Positions 1 to 8,074 of a DNA stretch of 43,243 nucleotides are shown in pieces; position 1 is the stretch's first letter, and every line of letters starts with the position of its first letter. The notes under the pieces were generated by a model. The model worked only from the letters and a program-made list of their open reading frames with translations, did not search any database and had not been told where the DNA came from. This stretch comes from Candidatus Poribacteria bacterium. Its GTDB lineage: Bacteria > Poribacteria > WGA-4E > WGA-3G. The stretch is from the NCBI GenBank assembly GCA_009839745.1, contig VXPE01000017.1, positions 1 to 43,243 on the forward strand, in the 5' to 3' direction. A program made the translations under genes and the position numbers.

Positions 1-107
1 GACAACGCTTGATGAAATCATAAAAGTGTATAACTAATTATGGGCTTTACTATAAAGGATACCCATTATCCTGACACAACTCAACTTTATTTATGAAACA
101 CCCTCAT

Positions 108-746
108 TTAACTTATAATCACGTTCCTAAATGTAAGCGATATCCGCCGTCCCCGCGGATACGTCTGACCTTCCCAAACATCAGATCTCCGAGCGGTTAT
201 CCCGTGCATCCACTTCTCGCGGGCTTCACCGCTCATCACAAGTAGACTCCCTGGTTCGAGCCAAACCTGCGCCGTTCGCCTATCATATCTGTGTGTGAAA
301 TTCATAACGCAACCTGCTCCTAAGCTCAATGAACTAATTGTTCCCTTGAAACAAGGTTCACAGTCAATGTGACTTGCTATACCTTGTCCTGGAAGGTACT
401 CATTGATGATTACCTGATCTGCGACTTCCGGCATGTATTCATCTTTAAGCAATTTCTCACTCAGTTCCTTCAACCACTCTGGCAACTTTCCGATACGCAT
501 ATCATGGTTCACTTTCCGTGCCCTGTAGTCATATTTAAAGCCGTAATGCTGAACGCGCCGCTTTAAGTCATCAAGCCATGGGTGTGTGTCTACCTCAGTT
601 AATAACAAATCATGTCTTTTCGCTGTTATATAGTTTTCTATATACCGCAACCCTGGTATCGTAGTGGGTATTTCTTGTTTTTCAAGAGGTTGTGGCTGGA
701 GAGGTTGCGTATCTGGTTGAAAATCTATTTTTAATTGTAGGTCCAT
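108..746 (-). CDS. ALKBH8-like AlkB family 2-oxoglutarate/Fe(II) dioxygenase
   Basis: Predicted Fe(II)/2-oxoglutarate-dependent oxygenase of the AlkB superfamily, 212 aa. Seen: the iron-binding H-x-D (H126, D128) in the stretch GQGIASHID, the distal His in WMHGI (H181) and the C-terminal 2-oxoglutarate arginine region RRISLTFR. The RVQHYGF and YLPGQGIASHID segments resemble the ALKBH8 (tRNA hydroxylase) branch more than classical DNA-repair AlkB; that subgroup call is from memory. The ATG at 746 is chosen because AAAGGAG sits six bases upstream, inside the end of the preceding methyltransferase gene; an in-frame TTG at 767 has no such signal. The gene begins two bases after the methyltransferase stop, so the two are probably co-translated. 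Substrate (tRNA, other RNA or protein) cannot be told from sequence. Confidence 0.85.
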   Translation of the reverse strand: MDLQLKIDFQPDTQPLQPQPLEKQEIPTTIPGLRYIENYITAKRHDLLLTEVDTHPWLDDLKRRVQHYGFKYDYRARKVNHDMRIGKLPEWLKELSEKLLKDEYMPEVADQVIINEYLPGQGIASHIDCEPCFKGTISSLSLGAGCVMNFTHRYDRRTAQVWLEPGSLLVMSGEAREKWMHGITARRSDVWEGQTYPRGRRISLTFRNVIIS

Positions 747-748
747 GC

Positions 749-1660
749 TCAACTCCTTTGAAAACAAAAGTAATCACAAGATACGTGAAGATTGGAGTTC
801 ACTGTTCTTTCCATTAACCGTTCATATATTACATGCATGGGTTTCATGTCATTTTGAGCAATAAAATTAATCCCGGGAAAAGAGCACATAACACTCTCTT
901 TGAGTTTCTTCCAATTTTCATCGTTACCTCTGATATTCTGATACACCATGGCAATTTTAGAGTCAAGGATCGCTTCCACAATATCAAGAAATACATTGAT
1001 TAACGCATTGATCTCTCCTTGGAATGTCAAAGAGGCAAGCACGTAACTGAAGTTAAAGAGTATCAATGTATCAGAGGGGTTGCCCTTTTCAATGCCATCT
1101 AATAAACCGCTCAGGTCCTCGTAATTCATACAAGAACGGGCTTTGTTAAAGAAAGGTCCACTACTACCATCGGGGCCATGTTTGAGGATTTCCCGTGCCT
1201 TATTAAGCATGTATTCCGATTTCTCAACACCTATATAAGTGATATTGCCCTGTGCCGTTGCAGCCCAAAATGCAATACCTGAGGTTAATGGGCCACAACC
1301 AAAGTCAATAAAGACTATGTTCCTGTATTCGGTTAGGTGCCTAAGGTGATTGCTATAAAAATGATAGGCACTATAAAGATGCATGGGCATATAAGTGGCA
1401 CAATAAAGTAACACCTTCTGCTCTGGTGTATAATTCCCAGCATGTTCTGACCTATAGTTCTGATCGAAATCTGTTGAACCGCGTTCCAGAACGTCTTCTC
1501 TTAACCGCCTTTTATATTCCCAATTGATGTCCCTCTCATATTCATTTGCTTCTTCTGGAAGTGACTCCCTAAATGGCGTTAGGACTGTCTTCTCAAACAA
1601 ATTCTGTAAATTTTCACTCGGATAATAACCTCTTGTGTCAGAATAATTAATATACGACAA
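749..1660 (-). CDS. SAM-dependent class I methyltransferase-like protein
   Basis: Probable S-adenosylmethionine-dependent methyltransferase, 303 aa, cytoplasmic, substrate unknown. Seen: a motif I-like glycine loop FIDFGCGPLTSG around residues 117-128 after a beta-strand, followed by YIGVEKSEYMLNKARE (about 142-156), where the acidic residue ends strand 2 as in Rossmann-fold methyltransferases. The first 110 residues are an additional mostly helical region. The start is TTG at 1660, with AAAAGGAG seven bases upstream; there is no good ATG. It is the first gene of a two-gene unit with the AlkB-like oxygenase. Methyltransferase and AlkB domains are fused in eukaryotic ALKBH8, so a joint RNA-modifying role is possible but only inferred. 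Confidence 0.7.
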   Translation of the reverse strand: MSYINYSDTRGYYPSENLQNLFEKTVLTPFRESLPEEANEYERDINWEYKRRLREDVLERGSTDFDQNYRSEHAGNYTPEQKVLLYCATYMPMHLYSAYHFYSNHLRHLTEYRNIVFIDFGCGPLTSGIAFWAATAQGNITYIGVEKSEYMLNKAREILKHGPDGSSGPFFNKARSCMNYEDLSGLLDGIEKGNPSDTLILFNFSYVLASLTFQGEINALINVFLDIVEAILDSKIAMVYQNIRGNDENWKKLKESVMCSFPGINFIAQNDMKPMHVIYERLMERTVNSNLHVSCDYFCFQRS

Positions 1661-2184
1661 TTCAAGACTCCTTTTACCGACAGATATTCAGCATATAAAA
1701 CGAGGGGTCGCTCGTCAACTCGTCAGCACCGTCTCACGGTATAGGATAGGGCTCAACGCGGGGGGCGTTGGGGTGAGAATCCTGTCCACGAGCTTGGGAA
1801 TAGTATAACAGGGGACGTTTGGGGATGTCAAGGAAAAGTGTGGCACATATGCATAAGTGCACGTGTAATATGCTGCAGGTGTGCAACACAAAACTTGATC
1901 GCTACACTACAGATAAAGGTCCACCCTTCGTCAATGAACGATGCTATGCACAACCTAACAGGTTATGCTACAAAAGAGGGTAACGTGCTCCTCAGCATGC
2001 AGAAGCCTATCGTCGGCGCGGCGAGGCGTGGCATCATCTTAAAGAACAGCAAAAAGCGAATGCCGATTGGAGGGTTGCTAAAGAACTGGAGATGAATAGG
2101 ACTTCGCCTGTCAGCGTGTAAGTCTGTTTTACAGGAGTTCGGGGTTCATCTAGTTATTGGTGTGCCCGTGAATAAGGCAACAAT
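1661..2184. other. Gene-poor intergenic stretch
   Basis: About 520 bases between the methyltransferase start and the end of the caspase-like gene. Apart from the TPR remnant no intact gene is supported. Upstream of the methyltransferase (minus strand) there is a TTGACG hexamer at 1713-1718 and a TATATG at 1692-1697, but the spacer is only 15 bases, so I do not call a promoter. Confidence 0.6.
1999..2121 (+). pseudogene. Remnant of the C-terminus of a TPR-type protein
   Basis: In this frame 40 codons read as a TPR-like helical repeat (A-E-A-Y-R-R-R-G-E-A-W-H-H-L-K, then K-A-N-A-D-W-R-V-A-K-E-L) and end at TAA 2119-2121. A stop codon lies 15 bases upstream of the first codon and no start or ribosome-binding site is seen, so this looks like the 3' end of a decayed or truncated tetratricopeptide gene. 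The longer open frame over the same DNA (1838-2095) has no recognisable protein character. Confidence 0.45.
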
Positions 2185-4350
2185 TCAAGGCGTTACGGAT
2201 TGGACACACCGGAAACCCACGTTCCTGACTCGGGTTTCTGGAGACTGTCCAAAGCGGCTGGCGATCCAGGGGACTGAATCATACCAGGAACTCCCACGTG
2301 TGACGCGGAGTTTATTGACAGCGACGATATTGCTGGCGCCATCTCTTATAAGAATTTCAGCGATCGGATTCGCGTAAGGTGAATCCGCATAGAAATTTTC
2401 ATCGTATGCATCGAAACACCACTCCCAGACATTGCCTTCCATATCATATAGACCGTATCCATTCGGTGGATAACTCCCAACGGGTGCTATGTATGCGTAG
2501 CCATCATCGAGCGTTTCATCTGCCCAATTATCGTCGGGGTCTTTTTCTCTGTTCCAGATCTCCCAGAGTCTCTTATCTGCGAAATTGCACTGCGTTCCGT
2601 CCGGTGGGGTGTCCCCCCAGGCGTGATTTTTCTGGACTAACCCACCCCGTGCGGCTTTTTCCCATTCTGCTTCTGTTGGGAGCCGCTTGCCTGCCCATTT
2701 CGCATACGCTCTGGCATCCTCCCAACTGACACCGATAACGGGGTGCGCATCCGTCGACGCATACTGATATACCCAATCGGGTAAGGGGCGATGATTCGTC
2801 GCCAGCACAAATTGATTGTATTGTCCGAGGGTGACCTCGTATTTGTCGATATAGAAGGCATCAACATAGACTATATGGTCAGGAGTTGTAGCGGAAGTGT
2901 AGAAGGTCCCTGGACTACTCCCCATCTGAAATTCACCTGCGGGAATCAGAACCATCGGTGCAGTATCTGCTCCGAGAATCGTCTGTGGTGTATTTGAAGA
3001 AGGCGATAGTGTTTCCGCAGTTGAAGCGGTGTCCTCTTCAAGAATCGCTTGTGGCACATCGGGTTGCTTCTCGGAACTATCGGAATCCACGGAGGAATCA
3101 GGGGGATCGCTCGTGTTTGTCTGGCTATTTTCTGTCAGGTCAGCTGGTGACTGGTTCAATTCTGGTTTCGAGGATACTTTCGGGCGTTCCATTTTCTCTA
3201 AATCCACATCCCATGAAAGTTTTTGTCCACCCTTTAAGGATATTTTCCGGACACGACTTTTGTAACCCGGGAACTCCACACCGACATACACCGATTTTTC
3301 AAGGTGAATTCCCGTGTCAATCGGATAGCCTTGGAGTGGCGTTCTTCCAACAAAAACACGATCGATGTAAACTGTCGCGCCTTTGAGCGTAGTGGTTATA
3401 TCTAATGTCGCTATGGTATCCACCTCGACAGCCTTTTCCGCTTGCCAATTGTTTTGGGGTAGCACAAACACGAAATCACCCGTATTCAACTGCGGATCTC
3501 GGATTTTCCCGTGCTGCGGGTGTTGTCCTTCAGGTAAAGCGGGGACGGTTCTGTATAGATAATCCGCTAACTCAACGCCCGTGAGATAACCATCCGGCAG
3601 CGGTTCCATAACACGTCGTTCCAGCAGGTTCAGGAATGCCATCTTAAACACACTTCTGCTTGGCACGGGTTCATCAGCGAGACCTGCTGTGATGAACTGG
3701 CGGACAGGGTTTCTAATCTGCTCCGTGATAGGTAAAGGTATATCCTGGTTCTGCAGGTTGAGAATTGTCCCTGAGAAGCGGCTGTCAAACATAAATAGGA
3801 CATGCTTGGCATGAATTTTCTTTGAGTCTGACACCAACTTGACCATATCTACACTATAAAGGTCAAACTCGGCTGCATTCTCTGGGGGCGGTGTGTCAAG
3901 CATCACGAGATAGCCGAGGTCTTCGTCTATCGTCGACTTTGTTGTATATCCGTGTCCGGCATAGTAGAACAGAAGTCGATTGTCTGTGTCTTTGCCAGAT
4001 TCATAGATGAAATCGGAGAAAGCTTGATGAAACTCAGCCGTTGTCACATCGGTTTTCAGGTTTACATCGAAGCCGTGGTGTTCGAGGACTTCTGCGACTT
4101 CCGTGACATCGTTCACTGCCCCTGGTAGCGGATTCCAGCCATTCTTTGCGGGGTATGCACCATTTCCGATGACGAGGGCGTGGGAGTTCTTGTAGAGTGG
4201 AAGTTCTGTGCCGTCTTCAGTACGGACGGTGACGTTCATACTGTGCTGGGCGGCTGCCTCAGGAACAGCAATGAACTGCATTGGAACAGAAAGGAGACCC
4301 GAAAATAGCAGGACCGGAGATAGCACTGCAAAAACGAAAGATTTCTTCAT
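2185..4350 (-). CDS. Secreted caspase-like (C14) / PEGA / FGE-like protein, catalytic Cys lost
   Basis: Multi-domain exported protein, 721 aa. Order: signal peptide (about 1-35); caspase-like p20 domain (about 54-260) with HALVIGNGAY, the histidine motif YYAGHGY (H133) and the usual cysteine motif; PEGA domain (about 308-385); Ser/Asp/Pro-rich linker (390-460); FGE-sulfatase domain (about 465-720) with MVLIPAGEFQMGS, RLPTEAEWEKAARGG and GNVWEWC. The expected D-S-C-F-S-G is D-S-R-F-S-G: R191 replaces the nucleophile, codon CGC at 3778-3780, one transition from TGC. Proteolysis is therefore unlikely. The FGE-like domain lacks the paired C-terminal cysteines of true formylglycine-generating enzymes, so it may bind rather than modify. 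Last gene of the envelope operon, 10 bases after the metalloprotease; ribosome-binding site weak. Confidence 0.85.
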   Translation of the reverse strand: MKKSFVFAVLSPVLLFSGLLSVPMQFIAVPEAAAQHSMNVTVRTEDGTELPLYKNSHALVIGNGAYPAKNGWNPLPGAVNDVTEVAEVLEHHGFDVNLKTDVTTAEFHQAFSDFIYESGKDTDNRLLFYYAGHGYTTKSTIDEDLGYLVMLDTPPPENAAEFDLYSVDMVKLVSDSKKIHAKHVLFMFDSRFSGTILNLQNQDIPLPITEQIRNPVRQFITAGLADEPVPSRSVFKMAFLNLLERRVMEPLPDGYLTGVELADYLYRTVPALPEGQHPQHGKIRDPQLNTGDFVFVLPQNNWQAEKAVEVDTIATLDITTTLKGATVYIDRVFVGRTPLQGYPIDTGIHLEKSVYVGVEFPGYKSRVRKISLKGGQKLSWDVDLEKMERPKVSSKPELNQSPADLTENSQTNTSDPPDSSVDSDSSEKQPDVPQAILEEDTASTAETLSPSSNTPQTILGADTAPMVLIPAGEFQMGSSPGTFYTSATTPDHIVYVDAFYIDKYEVTLGQYNQFVLATNHRPLPDWVYQYASTDAHPVIGVSWEDARAYAKWAGKRLPTEAEWEKAARGGLVQKNHAWGDTPPDGTQCNFADKRLWEIWNREKDPDDNWADETLDDGYAYIAPVGSYPPNGYGLYDMEGNVWEWCFDAYDENFYADSPYANPIAEILIRDGASNIVAVNKLRVTRGSSWYDSVPWIASRFGQSPETRVRNVGFRCVQSVTP

Positions 4351-4360
4351 GATGGAACCT

Positions 4361-5908
4361 TTATTTCCGTATTAACATTTTACGCGTGGCAGTAAAATCA
4401 CCTGCGGTGAGTGTGTAGAAATAGACCCCGCTTGCGACGGGTTCACCGATGTTGTTTCTGCCGTCCCAATAGGCAGCCCTGCTCTGCGTCTGATAGTTCC
4501 CCGCGGGTTGGTGCCCTATGTCTAACGTTCGTATCAATTCCCCGTTTATAGCATAAATACGTACGGCGATGTCCGCAGGTTTTGCTAGCTGATAGGGGAT
4601 CCAGGTTTCAGGGTTGAACGGATTCGGATAGTTGGATAGCAGTTGCGTCCGTTCTGGGACCTTCGGAGCGGTAGGGGCGGCGGCTGCATTTAACTGTTTA
4701 ATAATCAGGTCAACATCCGCTTGGGTTACCACACCATCTCGGTTGACATCGGGATTTGGATCTGTCCCTTCGTCAATATTTTCCCCCAAGTTTGAAATAA
4801 CGATGTCCAAATCCACGATATTCACAAGTCCATTCCCATCTACATCTATACTTTTCAAATGCTCTTCAAATCTGTCCAGATCACAAAGGATACAATCAGG
4901 AAATTGCTCACTATCAGCGGGTTCGTTGTTGCTAGGCGGCTTAGGCAATGTATATGTTTTAGGATTGTGATAGGTCCAATTACCATCAGCATCCATGAAT
5001 TGGAAATATATCTTATTGTCATTTAAGTGCTCTCTATCAATATCGGTAAAATCAATCTTTGCTTTCACACCAAATTCAAAGAAGGCAGGATCGAAGAAAT
5101 TCCAACCAATAATAGCTGTATTAACCCAGCCGTAAGCTTGAAATATACTGCTTTCATCCAATGCAGTTGCGCTGAATCTAATTTTACCGTTATCCAATAC
5201 CTCAACACCGTGAAATTCTTCTAGGTTAGGTGCTACATTATGGTTCCAGGCATTATTAAAATAATGGTTTCTGGATAGCCAGCGAGCTTCATGGAAAGCA
5301 AGTCTATCACCGCTCCCCATAATCCAATCATTCCCATCATATAAAGCGATATGGTGTAACCCAAAAGCGTGTCCTAATTCGTGCCGAATTACACCTTCAA
5401 TGTAATCTCGTCCCCGAGTTTCCACACTTAAACAATAAGCGTAATACTCCGAATTGCCACGCCATCCCCCGACAGGGCGCGCGCTAGCAATGCCCGCCGC
5501 AAAATTGTTCCACAGAGCACCCATGCCTGCCATCACCACAACATATATACTCTGACGGTCATTATAACCCTTCCTTTTTAATTCTTCTCTTACAATGGGT
5601 AACGTATCACCAGAATAATGTGCTTTGTTATGTGTCCCTTTTACTTTGTAAACAATTACTTGACCATTGTGAGTTGTCTTTAATCTAAAGGTTTTGCCTC
5701 TAAAACCGTGACGTTCCATCTCAGACTGATATGTGTCCTGAATAGACTTCATCATAGCATCTAAATCTAACCACTCCGATCTATCTTGACTATCGGTTGG
5801 TTGAAAATATATCACCTTCACCTCAAAATTAGCCGCAGATATATTAGCAAGTAACAGACTTAAAATTACGAAATTAGTCGTTTTGGACTTGAACCGTTTT
5901 CTAAACAT
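4361..5908 (-). CDS. Secreted metzincin-type zinc metalloprotease with dockerin-like and FlgD-like domains
   Basis: Predicted exported zinc endopeptidase, 515 aa. Seen: N-terminal signal sequence (about 1-26); zinc site HELGHAFGLHH at 176-186, fitting H-E-x-x-H-x-x-G-x-x-H; a possible Met-turn WIMGSGD about 12 residues later; two Ca-binding EF-type dockerin-like loops (D-V-D-G-N-G-L-V-N and D-V-N-R-D-G-V-V-T) around 350-405; and a C-terminal FlgD-type Ig domain (about 425-515) starting NYPNPFNPETWIPYQL and ending in TRKMLIRK. In other phyla this C-terminal domain type is linked to secretion or surface anchoring; here that is inference. It begins four bases after the lipoprotein stop, with a G-rich ribosome-binding site overlapping that stop. 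Substrate unknown. Confidence 0.85.
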   Translation of the reverse strand: MFRKRFKSKTTNFVILSLLLANISAANFEVKVIYFQPTDSQDRSEWLDLDAMMKSIQDTYQSEMERHGFRGKTFRLKTTHNGQVIVYKVKGTHNKAHYSGDTLPIVREELKRKGYNDRQSIYVVVMAGMGALWNNFAAGIASARPVGGWRGNSEYYAYCLSVETRGRDYIEGVIRHELGHAFGLHHIALYDGNDWIMGSGDRLAFHEARWLSRNHYFNNAWNHNVAPNLEEFHGVEVLDNGKIRFSATALDESSIFQAYGWVNTAIIGWNFFDPAFFEFGVKAKIDFTDIDREHLNDNKIYFQFMDADGNWTYHNPKTYTLPKPPSNNEPADSEQFPDCILCDLDRFEEHLKSIDVDGNGLVNIVDLDIVISNLGENIDEGTDPNPDVNRDGVVTQADVDLIIKQLNAAAAPTAPKVPERTQLLSNYPNPFNPETWIPYQLAKPADIAVRIYAINGELIRTLDIGHQPAGNYQTQSRAAYWDGRNNIGEPVASGVYFYTLTAGDFTATRKMLIRK

Positions 5909-5912
5909 GCCC

Positions 5913-6515
5913 TCACCCCTTCTCCGGCTTTATCTCGGTTACAAAAGTGATGATACTATCCGGATGCCAGTTCTGTTCTTCGTCTGCCACTGAAATTTCT
6001 ATAGTGTATGCTCTACTTGGTTTTAACGCTAAACTCTCTGCGACTTTTAAAAGCACAACTTGTGTGCCGCGTATAAAATGTTCCCATTCCATATCGGTGC
6101 GTTTCCCTTCTGTAATATCTACGAGTTTGATAATCGTAGCATCGATATTTTCATCAAAAGTGAAAATGAATTGGTTGGTGTGTAAAGCGATACCTACATC
6201 GCCATGCCATACAGTGCTATCTACGAATTTTGGGTGAGTCTCGTCTTTTGGTTCCTCTGGTTCTTCTTCAACAGGTTCTGGCTCTGGTTCTGGTTCTTCT
6301 ACAACCGGCTCCTCTATAACGGGTTCCTCTACGATAGGTTCTGGGACCGGTGGAGGCACCACTTGGACGGGAACTACTGGAGGCGTTGCTTCTTGTGTTT
6401 CCTCAGGAATTGTTGGAGGGACAGGGAATATAGATGCGTCATCCGTGTTGTCCGTAGAGCATCCGATAACATAAAACGCCAATAGACACAGAACAAAGAA
6501 GGTTTTGTATGCCAT
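5913..6515 (-). CDS. Lipoprotein with Pro/Glu-rich stalk and Ig-like (Big_5-type) domain
   Basis: Predicted lipoprotein, 200 aa, of unknown exact function. Seen: a hydrophobic leader ending in V-I-G-C with lipidated C19; a Pro/Glu/Val-rich stretch (about 31-90) of PVIEEPVVEEPEPEPEP type, which would be an extended rigid stalk; and a C-terminal domain (about 95-195) with FIFTFDENIDATIIKL and YTIEISVADEEQNW, the style of SbsA/Big_5 Ig-like domains. Start ATG has AGGAG eight bases upstream. It sits between the barrel-TonB gene and the metalloprotease. The stalk resembles the periplasm-spanning region of TonB-like proteins, so a link between membranes or to the wall is possible. Confidence 0.75.
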   Translation of the reverse strand: MAYKTFFVLCLLAFYVIGCSTDNTDDASIFPVPPTIPEETQEATPPVVPVQVVPPPVPEPIVEEPVIEEPVVEEPEPEPEPVEEEPEEPKDETHPKFVDSTVWHGDVGIALHTNQFIFTFDENIDATIIKLVDITEGKRTDMEWEHFIRGTQVVLLKVAESLALKPSRAYTIEISVADEEQNWHPDSIITFVTEIKPEKG

Positions 6516-6528
6516 AGCGAATCTCCTA

Positions 6529-7611
6529 TTAATTGGTATTTCTGAGGGTAAACCGATAGCGTAATGTAACGCGTTTAGGGGTCAATCTTCCATCCTTGAT
6601 AGCAGGATAGAAAGTTGTTTTCCTCAATGCTTGCATTGCGGCTTCCTCAAGTCCGAACCCGAGGGTGGTGAGTGCCACAACGTCTAACGGGAGTCCCTGT
6701 TCATTGATGGTTGCTTCTAAAACGACCTCACCCTCTATTTTCCTGTTCTTTGCTATGACTGGGTATAAGGGTTCTACTCTGAACTTGTAATCGGGCGGTG
6801 TGACACCAGGTTCAGGGTCAACATCGATACCGGCTAATCGGGTGGTAAGCGGTGAGGATGAAGTATTCGTTTTTCGGGGCTGTGGTGTTGTTTTATTCTG
6901 TATGTTGAGAGTAGGTGCCTGATGAAAGTTTAATCCGAAGCGATACAGCAATTCCGAACTTTGAAAAGAGAATTCAACACTCCCGATGGCACTCATTGTG
7001 GGTGACAACTCAATCTCTACGCCTGTTTCGCCGGTGAAAAAATTCTGTGCGGTATTCACGTGGACTTTCTGAGTTGTTGAGACGTTGTTCCAGGCTTGCG
7101 TATAGAACATCCCAAAGAAAGGCTTAAGACGCCATGCATAGCCGGTTTCAAGAATATGTAACAGCCCCGCACCGCCGCGGAGGGTCATATTTATGGAATG
7201 CAGCGGCAGGTCCCCGGTCCTGACAATATTCGTATATTGGGTTCGGAAACCACCGACTAAAAAAAACTTCAATCCCGTCATGTTCATATCATTGACGTTT
7301 AGCAGTCGAAGATCAACGGAAGGACTGGGTGCTATTTCGTAAGGTGTTTGGGTGTTCGCTTCAAAAAAAGAGACTCCTGGCAAGAACGATATTTTTAGAT
7401 CGTTGTTGAACGCATAATCCAGATTCCCTAAGAGCGTTTGGGCATGAAAACGGAAGGGTGCCTCTGTTCGCTCCGGGGGGCTATAGCGTTGATACCCTAT
7501 ACCAACGCCTATTTTCCCCGCTGGCGACCTATAAAACCCTGTTTGCGCGGACACGACAGCAGAAAACACAAGCACGTAGAAAAAAGACATAGCAAGCATT
7601 CGCTTGTTCAA
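6529..7611 (-). CDS. Outer-membrane barrel-like protein fused to a TonB C-terminal domain
   Basis: Exported protein of 360 aa from the chosen start. Seen: signal peptide MNKRMLAMSFFYVLVFSAVVSAQ; residues about 30-235 rich in alternating aromatic/hydrophobic strands and glycine (VGIGYQRY, KISFLPGVSFFEA, LKPFFGMFYTQAW, LLYRFGLNF), typical of a small outer-membrane beta-barrel; a Thr/Ser/Pro linker; and a C-terminal TonB domain (about 280-358) with YPVIAKNRKIEGEVVLEATI, AMQALRKTTFYPA and VTLRYRF. TonB domains normally sit on inner-membrane anchored proteins, so this order is unusual. The start is TTG at 7611 with AAAGGAG nine bases upstream; TTG at 7635 would lie upstream of that site. First gene of the envelope operon. 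Confidence 0.8.
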   Translation of the reverse strand: MNKRMLAMSFFYVLVFSAVVSAQTGFYRSPAGKIGVGIGYQRYSPPERTEAPFRFHAQTLLGNLDYAFNNDLKISFLPGVSFFEANTQTPYEIAPSPSVDLRLLNVNDMNMTGLKFFLVGGFRTQYTNIVRTGDLPLHSINMTLRGGAGLLHILETGYAWRLKPFFGMFYTQAWNNVSTTQKVHVNTAQNFFTGETGVEIELSPTMSAIGSVEFSFQSSELLYRFGLNFHQAPTLNIQNKTTPQPRKTNTSSSPLTTRLAGIDVDPEPGVTPPDYKFRVEPLYPVIAKNRKIEGEVVLEATINEQGLPLDVVALTTLGFGLEEAAMQALRKTTFYPAIKDGRLTPKRVTLRYRFTLRNTN

Positions 7612-7786
7612 TAGTGTATTCTCCTTTGATAACAATTAAAATGGCGCGACTTCGGAAGTCCCCACTGCACCAAAAAATGCCCGCAGCACGCGGCACTGTG
7701 CAGAACAGCGCGCGAGTGGGCACTAAGCGATTCCATCCGACGTTTGATGGTTGGAGAGAACTGTCTATTGGAAAAAAACTTAACGT

Positions 7787-7818
7787 AAAATAAGTGGGAG
7801 GGGGGGGGTAAATGTCAA
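7787..7818 (-). promoter_or_regulatory. Candidate phase-variable sigma70-type promoter of the envelope operon
   Basis: On the minus strand TTGACA (7813-7818) and TATTTT (7787-7792) are separated by 20 bases that include a run of nine C (nine G on the plus strand, 7800-7808). A spacer of 17 is optimal, so slippage in the homopolymer would change promoter strength. About 170 bases separate the predicted start point from the TTG at 7611. Confidence 0.45.
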
Positions 7819-7951
7819 CTTGATTAAACAATTAGGCATACACACGAGTGGAGAAATATCCATCGTGTAAACTGAAATTTGAGATAGGAAATTCGCAAGT
7901 TGCCTTTTCATGTGTGTTATTTCAAAAACGTGTGATTGTTCAGTGATTTTC

Positions 7952-7969
7952 GTGGGAGCTCGCTCCTAC
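7952..7969. repeat. Short palindrome GTGGGAGC-TC-GCTCCTAC
   Basis: Eight-base arms with one G-T pair. It is the style of small palindrome seen elsewhere in this window; function unknown. Confidence 0.5.
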
Positions 7970-7973
7970 AGAT

Positions 7974-7999
7974 AGGACTCAATAGCCGTGTCGAGTCCT
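7974..7999 (-). terminator. Possible terminator hairpin after the multiheme cytochrome gene
   Basis: Arms AGGACTC (7974-7980) and GAGTCCT (7993-7999) pair perfectly around a 12-base loop, about 75 bases beyond the stop of the minus-strand cytochrome gene. No strong T run follows, so termination is uncertain. Confidence 0.35.
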
Positions 8000-8074
8000 C
8001 CCTAACGTCTGTGAATATTATACACAAAAATGAAAATAAATTCAATTTTTTTCAGCTCAGTGGCATGTTGATGT

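Larger units (their letters stand above)
7612..8074. other. Non-coding region with promoter and palindromes
   Basis: About 460 bases without a supported gene. It holds the promoter of the envelope operon with its nine-G tract, a GTGGGAGC/GCTCCTAC palindrome and an AGGACTC/GAGTCCT hairpin beyond the cytochrome gene stop. The open frames crossing it look like chance. Confidence 0.6.

Noticed and set aside
1692-1718. Promoter of the methyltransferase gene (TTGACG/TATATG)
   Set aside because: The spacer is only 15 bases and the -10 is weak.
1838-2095. 85-aa plus-strand reading frame
   Set aside because: No start signal, no recognisable composition, and it overlaps a better-supported TPR remnant in another frame.
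2185-4350. Formylglycine-generating enzyme for the sulfatase
   Set aside because: The FGE-like domain has the fold landmarks but not the catalytic cysteine pair.
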